Of a DNA stretch of 64,000 nt, positions 17,209 to 26,671 are shown one piece after another. Source of the stretch: Candidatus Melainabacteria bacterium (GTDB lineage Bacteria; Cyanobacteriota; Vampirovibrionia; Obscuribacterales; Obscuribacteraceae); NCBI GenBank assembly GCA_027451745.1, contig DAIDIP010000004.1, forward strand, positions 22,932-86,931, written 5' to 3'. The notes beneath the pieces are model-generated. The model searched no databases and had not been told where the DNA came from. It was given only the letters and a program-made list of their open reading frames with translations. Each line of letters opens with the position of its first letter. The stretch's first letter is position 1. The position numbers and the translations under genes were made by a program.

Positions 17209-17258
17209 AAATTACTGGCATTTTACCACATGCCAAGTTCTGCAGCTGGGATGGTTAA

Positions 17259-17912
17259 CTAGACTCTTCTCTTCTTGGCTTCTTTGGCATTCGCAGACAA
17301 CAATTCTACTAATACCTTTTTTACTCTTTTGCTTTCAAGCAGTACATATTTTTCTCCGCCCAATAGTTTTTGCCACATCATTAAAGACCAGAAACTGCTG
17401 CAAAAAATGTGTGCTGCTGCTAATGGGTCAGATATTCCTAGTTCTGGGTGCAATTTGAAATAGCTTTGCCCGAATTCCATAGCCTTTACTACGACTGTAC
17501 GCAGATAAAGATCAGCTATTTCTGGAAAACGTTCTGATTCACCTATGACAACACGGATAAGACGCAAATATTCATTATCTTTAAACAAGCGTAATAACCG
17601 AGCAGTAAGAGTATCAAAAAACTCATCCAGGCTTAACGCCGCCAATTGCGCCTGATTAGTCATATTGCCCAAATCAGCTTTTTTTAGCACTACTTCTTCA
17701 ATTGCAGCCTTAAAAAGAGCTTGCTTATCGGCATAATGACTGTATATTGTTGCTTTAATAACCCCAGCTTCTTCGGCAACTTGATTCATGCTTGTATCGG
17801 CATAACCATGCTGTAGAAATGTTTTCACCGCCGCTTTAACAATTTGATCCTTTTTGCTTTTCGGGCGGCCTTGACTGCTTTTCTGTTTTACTTTTTCAAC
17901 TTGATTTCCCAT
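17259..17912 (-). CDS. TetR/AcrR-family repressor of the adjacent exporter operon
   Basis: 217 aa. An N-terminal basic tail (residues 1-20) leads into a helix-turn-helix: AAVKTFLQHGYADTSMNQVA then EEAGVIKATIYSHYADKQALF. The C-terminal helical part is of the ligand-binding TetR type. It is divergent from the HlyD/ABC/TolC operon, the same arrangement as CecR next to YbhGFSR in E. coli. An ATACC-N4-GGTAT dyad in the shared promoter (17954-17967) is the likely binding site. Confidence 0.88.
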   Translation of the reverse strand: MGNQVEKVKQKSSQGRPKSKKDQIVKAAVKTFLQHGYADTSMNQVAEEAGVIKATIYSHYADKQALFKAAIEEVVLKKADLGNMTNQAQLAALSLDEFFDTLTARLLRLFKDNEYLRLIRVVIGESERFPEIADLYLRTVVVKAMEFGQSYFKLHPELGISDPLAAAHIFCSSFWSLMMWQKLLGGEKYVLLESKRVKKVLVELLSANAKEAKKRRV

Positions 17913-17940
17913 GAAAATATACTATTTGCCAGCAATGTAA

Positions 17941-17970
17941 TTGACATTAATCCATACCGGTTGGTATTAT
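17941..17970 (+). promoter_or_regulatory. Sigma70 promoter with TetR operator in the spacer
   Basis: TTGACA (17941-17946) and TATTAT (17965-17970) are separated by 18 bp. An inverted repeat ATACC-GGTT-GGTAT (17954-17967) fills the spacer and overlaps the -10 box, so bound TetR protein would block RNA polymerase. It is oriented toward the exporter operon. Confidence 0.7.
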
Positions 17971-18076
17971 ATCATAAGTAGACCTCAGTAATTGTTTTGT
18001 CGCGTTATAGTTTTGGTTGCTATCGACCAAAAGGCAAAATATCAATAATTTAGTCCGTCTATTTAAGGAATTATTT

Positions 18077-19342
18077 ATGGCCATTTCCTCAAGTTCAGGA
18101 CAAGCGACGAACGAACCTTCGACAACGCAAGTTGTTGTTCCTCAAAAACCGAAATTACCAATTAAATTGATAATACCAATCATCCTCATTCTGGCTGGTA
18201 TTGCGTATTGGTACTTCACAAAGCCGCGAGATAATTCAAAGTCTTTATATGTTAGTGGACGCATAGAGGGATATGAAACAAATGTCGGTGCCAAAATAGG
18301 CGGGCGTGTTGACTATATAGCTGTACGCGAGGGCGAATATGTGTCAAAGGGTCAGCTTATCGTAAAAATTTCAGACGATGATATTCAAGCTCAATTGCGC
18401 GGCGCGCAAGCAAGATTAGCTAAAGCCAAAGAACAAGAACAAGAAAGCCGTTACCAAATTGACGTGGTTCAAAGTCAAATTAATGAAGCAAACTTAAAAG
18501 TTTCTTTCAGTAAAGAAGACTCGCACTCACAAATTGATCAAGGTGAGGCTAGGGTAGCAGAAGCCAAAGCCAAACTTTCTCAAGCGGAAGCTGAATTAAT
18601 ACAAACAAAATCCGATCTCAATTTAGCAACAATACGCAAGAAGCGTTATGAAATGTTGCTTGAAAAAGGTGCTGTAACAACTGATGAAAATGATCAAGCA
18701 AACTCTACTTACGAAACAGATATTGCTCTAGTTAAAGCCAAAGAGCATGCATTAGAAGCAGCGCGTAAAGAATTAACAAATGCCAAAGCCTCGCTTGAAC
18801 AGGCTCGTGCTTCTCGCCTCAATCCCGGCATGCAAGAAGCACAGCTAACTTCTTTAGAGAAACAACTTATTCAAGCACAATATCAATTAAAGAGTGCTCA
18901 GCAAGACATAGCCAATGCAAAAGCTGAAGAAGATCAAGTCAAAGCAAATATTGCTTATCTAACAATCCTTAGTCCCATCAATGCTGTTTGCACAGCGCGC
19001 ACAGTTGAGCCTGGCGCTGTTGTTACACCAGGACAAACTGTATTGTCAATTATTGATTTGGACACAGTATATTTGCGAGCTTATGTACCAGACTCTCAAA
19101 TTGGCCGTGTACGAATTGGTCAAAAAGCAAAAGTTATTTTGGATAGCGCCCCGAATAAACCGCTGGAAGGCAATATTATTCAAATAGATCCAGAAGCATC
19201 TTTTACACCAGAAAATATCTATTTTCGTGATGACCGAGTTAAACAAGTTTTTGGTATAAAAATCGCTATTGTTCAACCGGAGCGCTTTGCTAAGCCTGGT
19301 ATGCCGGCCGATGCCGAAATAGCTATTGATAGTCCGAGGTAA
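18077..19342 (+). CDS. HlyD/EmrA-type membrane fusion protein (YbhG-like)
   Basis: 421 aa from ATG 18077, preceded by AAGGA at 7 nt; the upstream TTG at 18017 is rejected. One membrane anchor (about residues 29-47) is followed by a biotinyl-lipoyl half-motif (GAKIGGRVDYIAVREGEYV), a long coiled-coil hairpin rich in Glu, Ala and Gln (about 110-290), the second lipoyl half and a beta-barrel. It bridges the inner-membrane ABC exporter to the TolC-like channel encoded four genes downstream. Confidence 0.9.
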   Translation: MAISSSSGQATNEPSTTQVVVPQKPKLPIKLIIPIILILAGIAYWYFTKPRDNSKSLYVSGRIEGYETNVGAKIGGRVDYIAVREGEYVSKGQLIVKISDDDIQAQLRGAQARLAKAKEQEQESRYQIDVVQSQINEANLKVSFSKEDSHSQIDQGEARVAEAKAKLSQAEAELIQTKSDLNLATIRKKRYEMLLEKGAVTTDENDQANSTYETDIALVKAKEHALEAARKELTNAKASLEQARASRLNPGMQEAQLTSLEKQLIQAQYQLKSAQQDIANAKAEEDQVKANIAYLTILSPINAVCTARTVEPGAVVTPGQTVLSIIDLDTVYLRAYVPDSQIGRVRIGQKAKVILDSAPNKPLEGNIIQIDPEASFTPENIYFRDDRVKQVFGIKIAIVQPERFAKPGMPADAEIAIDSPR

Positions 19343-19346
19343 TTTC

Positions 19347-21290
19347 ATGAATGGTCAAGGCTTAAAACCTGTGGTCAGCGTGAGCTCTCTGTCCAAAAAA
19401 TATGGTGATTTTGAGGCTATCAAATCTCTTAGCTTTGATATTTATCCAGGAGAAATTTTTGGGCTCATTGGTCCTGATGGGGCTGGCAAAACAACCACCT
19501 TTCATATATTGGGTGGTGTGCTGGAAAAAACTTCAGGCGCAGCTTTAGTTCTTGATACTGAACCGCGCGATGCCCGCTTACAAATTGGCTATTTGACGCA
19601 GGTTTTTTCTCTCTATACAGATCTTAGTATCGATGAGAATATTCGCTATATTGCCGGTTTGCGCGAAGTACCAAAAGCTGACTATGAATCTCGTCGCAAA
19701 CAATATCTAAAACTTATGAATATTGAACGCTTTAGTGATCGTTTGGCTGGACAACTTTCTGGCGGAATGAAACAAAAACTAGCTCTATGTTGTGCCCTAA
19801 TTGCTCGACCCAAACTATTGCTACTAGACGAACCCACAACAGGCGTAGACCCTGTCTCCCGTCGTGAATTTTGGGACTTGTTAGCAACCGTTACTCAAGA
19901 AGGGGTTACCGTTGCTGTGGCTACGCCTTACTTGGATGAAGCAGAAAGATGTTCGCGTTTAATTCTTATGCATGAAGGTGTGTTGCAACAGATAGGAACA
20001 CCAGCCGAATTAAAACAAAGCTTACATTTGCATCGCCTTGAAGTTAGAGCAAATAAATTACAATCCTTACAAAATGAATTACAACAGATCCAAGAGCAAA
20101 ATAGTTCTCTCATAACCGAGATACAAACTTATGGGGATCGCGTTGATGTTTTGACCAATAACGTTGAAGGGGCAGAGTCTCTTATTAAGGGCGTTGATCA
20201 GAGCATTGGTAATGGATTATCAATAGAAGTCCTCGAACCAACTTTAGAGAACGTGTTTGTTAGCAAATTGAAGGCCAAGTCCAAAGCAGAGCGAGGCTTG
20301 AAATTTGTTTTTTCAGGCGATCGCGAACACCAAAGTACCGAAATAGCCATAGAGGCTAGGCAAATAAACAAAGTCTTTGGACACTTTCAAGCTGTTCATA
20401 ATGTTAGCTTGCGAGTTAATTACGGCCAAATTTATGGATTATTAGGCGCAAATGGCGCAGGCAAAACTACCACAATCAAAATGCTTTGTGGCTTACTAGC
20501 CCCTACTTCGGGCAACATGTTTTTGGCTGGCACGTCAGGGAATTTGCGCAGTGAAGCACTAAGACGTGAGCTTGGCTATATGAGTCAAAAATTTACTCTG
20601 TATGACGATCTCACCCTTTTAGAAAATTTAGAATTTTATTGTGGTGTTTATTGCGTCCCGCAAGAATCAAGAAAAGAACGGATACGCTGGGTTTTACGCA
20701 ATGCTGGCCTATTAGGTCAAGAAAGGCTAATAACAGGAAGACTCCCCGGTGGTTGGAAGCAAAGATTGGCATTTGGAGCTGCGGTAATGCACGAACCGAC
20801 AGTGTTATTCTTGGACGAACCCACATCAGGAGTTGATCCTTTAGCCCGTCGTGAAATGTGGGGGCTAATTCGACAGCTTGCTGATCACGGCACAGCCATT
20901 TTAGTAACCACTCACTTTCTTGAAGAAGCAGAATATTGTAATGAGCTTGGCTTTATGGCAGCAGGTGAACTTGTAGCTGAAGGATCACCCACGGCTATTA
21001 AGGCTGCACAGCCAGGACAATTATATGAAATCCGCTTTGAAGATCCACAATTTGCCTACAACTGTCTTAAAAAAATGATCGATCCATGGCGTGTCTCAAT
21101 TTTTGCTGACACTATTCATGTGGTTTTAGACGACGTTGACAAAGAATTGCCTCAACTTCAACAGAATTGCCACGAAGGCAAAATGAAAATTATAAATATA
21201 AGGCCACTGCCTTTTAGTCTTGAAGATGCATTTATTTCTATCATTCAGCGTGCTGCTCAAAGTCAGAATAATGGAGAGAAGGCGGCATGA
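19347..21290 (+). CDS. ABC exporter ATPase with two fused nucleotide-binding domains (YbhF-like)
   Basis: 647 aa from ATG 19347 (GAGG upstream); the TTG at 19326 lies inside the previous gene. The first domain has Walker A GPDGAGKTT (42-50), signature LSGGMKQ and Walker B LLLLDEPTTGVDP. The second has GANGAGKTT, signature LPGGWKQ (altered from LSGGQ) and LFLDEPTSGVDP. Each half resembles the CcmA/DrrA type that drives ABC-2 permeases. The ATG of the next gene overlaps its stop (ATGA), so translation is coupled. Confidence 0.93.
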   Translation: MNGQGLKPVVSVSSLSKKYGDFEAIKSLSFDIYPGEIFGLIGPDGAGKTTTFHILGGVLEKTSGAALVLDTEPRDARLQIGYLTQVFSLYTDLSIDENIRYIAGLREVPKADYESRRKQYLKLMNIERFSDRLAGQLSGGMKQKLALCCALIARPKLLLLDEPTTGVDPVSRREFWDLLATVTQEGVTVAVATPYLDEAERCSRLILMHEGVLQQIGTPAELKQSLHLHRLEVRANKLQSLQNELQQIQEQNSSLITEIQTYGDRVDVLTNNVEGAESLIKGVDQSIGNGLSIEVLEPTLENVFVSKLKAKSKAERGLKFVFSGDREHQSTEIAIEARQINKVFGHFQAVHNVSLRVNYGQIYGLLGANGAGKTTTIKMLCGLLAPTSGNMFLAGTSGNLRSEALRRELGYMSQKFTLYDDLTLLENLEFYCGVYCVPQESRKERIRWVLRNAGLLGQERLITGRLPGGWKQRLAFGAAVMHEPTVLFLDEPTSGVDPLARREMWGLIRQLADHGTAILVTTHFLEEAEYCNELGFMAAGELVAEGSPTAIKAAQPGQLYEIRFEDPQFAYNCLKKMIDPWRVSIFADTIHVVLDDVDKELPQLQQNCHEGKMKIINIRPLPFSLEDAFISIIQRAAQSQNNGEKAA

Positions 21291-22390
21291 GACGCATTTG
21301 GGCCCAGGCAATAAAAGAAATATTGCAATTTAGAAGAGATAAACTTACTGTTGCTTTAGCTTATTTTTTGCCGCTATTAGCAATGATCCTTTATGGTTAT
21401 GCTATTCGTCTAAAATCAGACGATATTAGTATTGCCGTTAGAAACTATGACACCGGAGCATTAAGCCGTGAATATATTGCTGATATTGTTGCTTCGCAGC
21501 AATTAGTCCTTGTTAAGTGGAAAGGCAATGATGTTTATGGTCCTTTAGATAAAGGCGTAGCTAAAGCTACTGTAACTATCCCTCCTGAATTTTCCCGGAA
21601 AATAAAAGCTGGACTAACAGCCCAAGTACAAGTAGTGATAGATGCCACTGATGTTAATAATGCTCGTGTTATTCAAAATGCCTTACTCTCTATAAATAAC
21701 TATTTCTTGCAATCACAAGGCTTATCGAGAGAACGCTCAGCAATTGTCACTGATCTTCGGATTTGGTTTAATCCTGGTGCCAAAGAAAGTTTGTACATTG
21801 CCCCAGGTGGTTTGGCGGTATTTCTTTGGATATTTCCATGCTTGCTTAGCACCTTAGCTATGTCACGCGAAAAAGAGCAAGGCACTATACTTTTACTTTA
21901 TGCTTCTAGCCTTACTTCATTTGAGCTTATAGCTGGTAAGGCATTGGCCTATTTACTTATTGCTATTACCCAAGCCACATTTCTTATTGGCGCCAGCACT
22001 ATATTATTTGGTCTGTATTTTGCTGGCAGCTGGCTGGCATTTTTGGTAGTCGTGCTTTTTTATCTCATTTGTTCAACTTGTTTTGGTCTAACAGCTGGAA
22101 CAAGAGCCAATACCCAGAGTGCTGCTGTGCAAATTGTTTCTACAGTTGGTTTTTCTGCCACATTGCTTTTGTCTGGATTTATGTATCCTTTGCGCAATGT
22201 CGAATATCCTCTGAGTCTTATTTCTAATATTTTGCCACCGCGCTATGCAATTCCGGCTTTTAGAAATTTCTTTGTTAGGGGTAGCGATTTTATTTCACAA
22301 ACTTATTTACTTGCAGGCTTGCTGATTTTAGCTACCGCGCTTTTTCTTATTCCTGCCCTAACACTACGTCGCATGCAGATTAAAGGTTAA
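21287..22390 (+). CDS. ABC-2 permease subunit (YbhS-like)
   Basis: 367-aa ABC-2 membrane protein. The first helix (about residues 24-42) is followed by a long extracytoplasmic domain to about residue 170, then five helices. The short conserved stretch after helix 2 reads SREKEQGTILLLYASSL, the ABC-2 permease signature region. It begins with a 4-bp ATGA overlap with the ATPase. It pairs with the next gene to form the heteromeric pore. Confidence 0.92.
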   Translation: MRRIWAQAIKEILQFRRDKLTVALAYFLPLLAMILYGYAIRLKSDDISIAVRNYDTGALSREYIADIVASQQLVLVKWKGNDVYGPLDKGVAKATVTIPPEFSRKIKAGLTAQVQVVIDATDVNNARVIQNALLSINNYFLQSQGLSRERSAIVTDLRIWFNPGAKESLYIAPGGLAVFLWIFPCLLSTLAMSREKEQGTILLLYASSLTSFELIAGKALAYLLIAITQATFLIGASTILFGLYFAGSWLAFLVVVLFYLICSTCFGLTAGTRANTQSAAVQIVSTVGFSATLLLSGFMYPLRNVEYPLSLISNILPPRYAIPAFRNFFVRGSDFISQTYLLAGLLILATALFLIPALTLRRMQIKG

Positions 22391-22392
22391 CC

Positions 22393-23529
22393 ATGAAAGC
22401 ATTACTTACTTACAAAGACTTTTTTGGTCAAATAAGAGCTTTAGGTCGAAAAGAATTACGACAGATTTTGCGCGACCGGCAATTATTGTTTTTACTAATA
22501 GGCATGCCTATCATGCAAATAACTCTATACAGCCTGGCTCTAAATCCTGAAGTTAAGCACTTGCGATTAGGTGTAGTTGATTATGCTCAGTCATTAGTGA
22601 GCCGTAATTTTGTTGCTTCCCTAGTAGAAACACAAGTCTTCGATCTTATGCGGGCTGGTAATAGCCAGAAGGATATTTCTAAAAAAGTTCGTGACGGTGA
22701 TCTGGATGCCGGTGTAGTTGTCGCTCCAGATTTTGATCGAAAAATAAAATCTGGTAGAACTGCCAGAGTTCAGGTCTTACTTGATGGTGTTGATGCAAAT
22801 AGCGCTTATATTGCTGCTGGTTATATATCTAGAGCAGTCAGAGCTTTTAACTATCAATATACAACTGGAAGCCAAAGCCCGCCTTTAGCAGTGCAGCCGC
22901 AAATCAGTTTTGCCTATAATCCTGGGCTGGAAGCAAAATGGTTTTTTGTTCCGGGCGTTATAGCACTAGTCTTAACTCTTGTTAGTACCATGGTTTCTAG
23001 TGCTGCAATGGTAAGAGAAAAAGATATAGGCACTCTTGAACAATTGCTTATGACGCCTGTAAATTCAGCCCAAATTTTAATTGCCAAATTTGTTCCATTA
23101 TCGATGGTTTTGATGGTCAATATTTTTGTTAGCTTATTTGTTTCAATAGTGATTTTTGGCATACCTCTAAGAGGAAGCCTTTGGCTTTTTCTTTTTGTCT
23201 CATTTTTAAATATCATGCTTGGTATAGCTACAGGCGCAGCTTTGGCCGCTTTTTCTGCAAATCAAAGACAATCACTTCTTACTTCATTCTTTGTCAATTT
23301 ACCAGTAATTCAATTATCAGGAGCGATTACACCTTTAGAAAGTATGCCTATGTTTTGGCGACAATTATCAGTATTCGATCCGCTTCGTTATTATGTTTCG
23401 TGCGTAAGAAACATCATGCTTAAAGGCACGCCTTTATCCGAAATATGGCCAGACGTGGCAGCACTCACTTTTTTTGCCGTTGTTCTCCTCTCTATAAGCG
23501 CTTCGCGCTTTCGCAAACAATTGACTTAG
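22393..23529 (+). CDS. ABC-2 permease subunit (YbhR-like)
   Basis: 378 aa, the same topology as the gene before it, which starts 106 codons' worth of domain earlier in the operon with only 2 bp between stop and start. After helix 1 comes a large loop, then VREKDIGTLEQLLMTPVNSA, the ABC-2 signature region. The two permeases have diverged enough that each presumably has a fixed place in the complex. In E. coli the related pumps export cationic drugs and some antibiotics; the substrate here is unknown. Confidence 0.92.
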   Translation: MKALLTYKDFFGQIRALGRKELRQILRDRQLLFLLIGMPIMQITLYSLALNPEVKHLRLGVVDYAQSLVSRNFVASLVETQVFDLMRAGNSQKDISKKVRDGDLDAGVVVAPDFDRKIKSGRTARVQVLLDGVDANSAYIAAGYISRAVRAFNYQYTTGSQSPPLAVQPQISFAYNPGLEAKWFFVPGVIALVLTLVSTMVSSAAMVREKDIGTLEQLLMTPVNSAQILIAKFVPLSMVLMVNIFVSLFVSIVIFGIPLRGSLWLFLFVSFLNIMLGIATGAALAAFSANQRQSLLTSFFVNLPVIQLSGAITPLESMPMFWRQLSVFDPLRYYVSCVRNIMLKGTPLSEIWPDVAALTFFAVVLLSISASRFRKQLT

Positions 23530-23552
23530 TGTCAGGTAATCAGGGTAGCAAA

Positions 23553-25208
23553 ATGAAAAAGCAAAACCATAATCTAACAATAAAAAGTGTCAGCATTGCA
23601 CTTTGTTTGACTATGGCTTGTCAATTGATTGCTGGTTCTGCTGTAGGTGCTCAAACTTCGCTGAAAGGACCGATTAAGTCGGACCGAGCTCGCATTTCAG
23701 ATACTGATCTAATAAATAATAATGACACACTTGGTTCGGGTGCAAGCGATGCGGTTGATTCGGTAACAGTTGGAAAGCCAGCCCTATCTGCTTTGGTTTC
23801 TATAACTCGCACTACCGATCCTTTTGGGCTTGATGCTCAAGGTTCACGCCAAATTTCATTGGATGAAACAGCTCATTTTGCGGTGGATAATAATCTTGAT
23901 ATTGGCATTAGTGGACTGAGCGAGAATTCTAAAAGAGCGTTGTATTATGCATCAATGGGTAAGTTTTTGCCTGATATCAACTTGTCTTATAACTATAATT
24001 ATTTAAAAGGTCATGCCAATTTACCTTTTGTTGGTTTCGGCGTCCAGGGACTGCACTTCAATAATCCGGTCATCATTACTGGAGCAGGATTTACTTATCA
24101 CGCTTTTCGTGGTGGCAGAATATTTTATGGTACTTTGCAAAGTAGAAACAATTATCGGGCTGCCCAACATGCTAGGCATGCTTCGGTAAATGACACACTG
24201 TTGCAAGCTACTAAATATTATTATGATCTTATGCTGCAAGAAGCAGTATTGCAAGCAAGAATTTCAGCTGTGCGCACCTCAGAATCGCAACTGAAATTAA
24301 ATAGAGATCTAAAAGAAGGTGGGCTAGCAACTAACTTGGATGTATATCAAGCCGAAACACAATTATCAAAAGATAGACAAAATTTAATTGACCAACAAAT
24401 TGCCCGTCGAGATGCAGCTATTAAATTATCTCAGTATTTAAATATAGATTCAGGAGAAGATCTAACCCCGACAAATTCACAATTAATAAAAATACGCCTG
24501 GTGTCCGAACAGTTAAAGCCACTAGACTTATTGAGTTTGGCAATTGATCGTCGCCCTGAATTGAAACAATATCAAGAATTACGTTTAGCTGCGAAAAGAC
24601 AAATAAATTTAGAAATATCTAGACTAATGCCAACTTTTGACTTTAGTGGCAATGTATACGGTGTGGGTGAAACACTTAGCCCTGCCCATCGCATTATAAG
24701 CAGTAATGTGATAGCCGTATCTTCGACCGGCACAGCTGTAAGTACGCCTATAACAATTAGCGAAAATCGGCGCCTGGGTGCCGTTTGGCAAATTGGCTAT
24801 AATATCAAATGGAATTTTGAAGGTATGGGCACAGTTGCTGCAGCCGAGACATATAGTGCCAGATATTTAGCCCGCCAAGCGCAACTCGAACAACAAAAAA
24901 TACTAAATCAAATTATTGCCGATGTGCGGCAATCTTATTTAAAAACACTTAGCAGCGAAAATAAAATCATCGAGACAGGTTCACAAGTAAAATCAGCTGC
25001 TGAAGAATTGCGTTTAGCTCAAATGAGATTTCGCTATGGACTGGGCAAAAATATAGATGTGCTTAGAGCCCAGCAAGACTACACTTCTGCTTTGATTGAC
25101 AAAGCACAAGCTTTGACAGATTTTAATGTAGCTCAGGCGCAATTATTGCGAGATATCGGCGTACTTTCTACTAGTACACTTACAGCGCACACCCCATTTA
25201 AAGGCTAA
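23553..25208 (+). CDS. TolC-family outer-membrane efflux protein
   Basis: 551 aa from ATG 23553, where a signal peptide begins (KSVSIALCLTMACQLIAGSA). The frame open upstream to 23445 overlaps the permease and is rejected. Two outer-membrane efflux repeats are visible, each with coiled-coil segments (KLNRDLKEGGLATNLDVYQA and the matching LAQMRFRYGLGKNIDVLRAQ). It completes a tripartite exporter with the HlyD and ABC genes of the same operon, showing that the organism has an outer membrane. Confidence 0.92.
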   Translation: MKKQNHNLTIKSVSIALCLTMACQLIAGSAVGAQTSLKGPIKSDRARISDTDLINNNDTLGSGASDAVDSVTVGKPALSALVSITRTTDPFGLDAQGSRQISLDETAHFAVDNNLDIGISGLSENSKRALYYASMGKFLPDINLSYNYNYLKGHANLPFVGFGVQGLHFNNPVIITGAGFTYHAFRGGRIFYGTLQSRNNYRAAQHARHASVNDTLLQATKYYYDLMLQEAVLQARISAVRTSESQLKLNRDLKEGGLATNLDVYQAETQLSKDRQNLIDQQIARRDAAIKLSQYLNIDSGEDLTPTNSQLIKIRLVSEQLKPLDLLSLAIDRRPELKQYQELRLAAKRQINLEISRLMPTFDFSGNVYGVGETLSPAHRIISSNVIAVSSTGTAVSTPITISENRRLGAVWQIGYNIKWNFEGMGTVAAAETYSARYLARQAQLEQQKILNQIIADVRQSYLKTLSSENKIIETGSQVKSAAEELRLAQMRFRYGLGKNIDVLRAQQDYTSALIDKAQALTDFNVAQAQLLRDIGVLSTSTLTAHTPFKG

Positions 25209-25260
25209 TATTTGTAGATGTGAATATCTCAAAGAGTCTAATTCAAGATACAATTTCTCA

Positions 25261-26409
25261 ATGCTAGAAATGAAATGGGTCGACTCGGAGTCCGAAATAT
25301 CTCCATCTTTGTGGGATAAGTGTTTTCTGCCACCTATTGAAGGTCGCTGGTGGTATTCAGTTTTAGAAAATAGTGGATTAGAGGATCAATTTAAATTTGC
25401 TTATGGCTTGTTATCAAAAGACAAAGAACCTATAGGCATTGTCCCAATATTTTTCAATGATGTCCCAATAGAATTAGTAGCACCAGAAGGTATAGCTAAA
25501 GTATTTCGTTTGCTAAGCAAGATTATTCCTGGTGCTGATTATCAACGCACACTCTTTGTTGGTTCCCCCTGTACAGACGAAGGTACTGTGGGATTAATTC
25601 CAGGAACAACGCTCAGCGAAGTAGCTGAGTTTATTCATGATGAGTTGCTTAAAAAAGCAGCTACCAGAAAAGCTCCCATGATTGTTTGGAAAGATTTTCC
25701 TCAAACTGAGCAGCTGGACTTAGATGAATTATGCAAAAATGGCAAAGCATTTAAAATGGTAAGTTATCCAGGCACAGTTATATATCTGCAAGAACCAAGC
25801 ATGCAGTCTTATATCAAAGGACTAAAAAGCTCTCATCGCCACAATTTACTTAAAAAACTAAAACGCAGCAAAGAAAAATTTGCCTTTGATGTATCTATTA
25901 TTCAGAACCCGGATGAAGCAACCATTGATGAAATATTTGCTTTGTTCTGGCAAACATATGAACATGGTAAAACCAAATTTGAACGTTTAAACAAAGAATT
26001 CTTTTCTCTCATATCTGGGCAAAGGGCATCCTGGTATATTTTGCTGCGCGAACAAAATGGCGGAAAGCTAGTAGCTTTCATGCTTTGTTTCTTGCTTGGC
26101 AAGAGAGTGATAAACAAATTTATTGGGCTTGATTATAGTATTCCGCGGGAAGCCAATCTTTATTTTAGACTGCAAGAAGCCGCGCTTGCTTGGACAATCA
26201 GTCAAGAACTTAAAGAATTCCAGAGCGGCCAAACCGGCTATCGTTTTAAAATTGAAACAGGACACTCTCTTGTTCCTCTCTTTAACTATTGTCAAAATAG
26301 AAATCCGTTGGTAAACATGATCTATGCGTTTTTATCTCGGAGTGTTTCTTGGGCAACCCTTGATTCAGATCTGGAAACATTTCTCAAAACACATCCTATA
26401 GAAAATTAG
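25261..26409 (+). CDS. FemAB/GNAT-like acyltransferase protein
   Basis: 382 aa. The middle holds a patch typical of FemAB-like double-GNAT proteins: LKSSHRHNLLKKLKRSKEKF, then an acidic helix and a YEHGKTKFERLNKEFF segment, followed by a GNAT core (WYILLREQNGGKLVAFMLCF) and YFRLQEAALAWTI. Such proteins transfer acyl or aminoacyl groups in cell-wall or surface-polymer synthesis. No signal peptide. No Shine-Dalgarno is evident before the ATG. Substrate unknown. The 130-nt repeat begins 50 nt after its stop. Confidence 0.65.
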   Translation: MLEMKWVDSESEISPSLWDKCFLPPIEGRWWYSVLENSGLEDQFKFAYGLLSKDKEPIGIVPIFFNDVPIELVAPEGIAKVFRLLSKIIPGADYQRTLFVGSPCTDEGTVGLIPGTTLSEVAEFIHDELLKKAATRKAPMIVWKDFPQTEQLDLDELCKNGKAFKMVSYPGTVIYLQEPSMQSYIKGLKSSHRHNLLKKLKRSKEKFAFDVSIIQNPDEATIDEIFALFWQTYEHGKTKFERLNKEFFSLISGQRASWYILLREQNGGKLVAFMLCFLLGKRVINKFIGLDYSIPREANLYFRLQEAALAWTISQELKEFQSGQTGYRFKIETGHSLVPLFNYCQNRNPLVNMIYAFLSRSVSWATLDSDLETFLKTHPIEN

Positions 26410-26459
26410 GATCTATATAAACATCAATTAGCTGTGCGACATACTGCGTATAGATGAGC

Positions 26460-26589
26460 ATGTCATTTCATGTTAAGCAAAAAACGCAGATTTTTGAACT
26501 TCTATAAAGACTTGCACTACAAGGGTTTTGGACAATCTAAAAATCCCAAAATCCTGATGTAATATAATTTCATGAATATTTTTGATTTT
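26460..26589 (+). repeat. 130-nt conserved intergenic element, copy A
   Basis: Aligns without gaps to the minus strand of 49275-49404, with 112 of 130 positions identical by eye. Fully identical blocks are 26460-26484 (25 nt) and 26553-26581 (29 nt). Between them, GGGTTTT (26523-26529) can pair with AAAATCCC (26540-26547). It lies in the gap between the convergent FemAB-like and DMT genes, 50 nt after the FemAB stop and in the same orientation. No ORF is seen in it. The rest of the gap 26410-26671 shows nothing. Confidence 0.85.
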
Positions 26590-26671
26590 CAGGATATCTC
26601 AATTTTTGATAATAGGTTGAGGTGCTTAATTTTTACGAATGGCGTTGTTTATAGCGCTATGCACTCTTGTG

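Noticed and set aside
16742-17236. 164-aa version of the His-rich protein
   Set aside because: It would read through the tRNA-Gly gene; the signal peptide begins at ATG 17098.
18017-18076. TTG start giving a longer HlyD protein
   Set aside because: AAGGA and an ATG at 18077 give a better start, and the extra residues add nothing before the anchor.
26460-26589. 130-nt element as a simple terminator
   Set aside because: The central stem is short and A/T-only apart from two or three G-C pairs, and no T-run follows it directly; conservation extends far beyond the stem.
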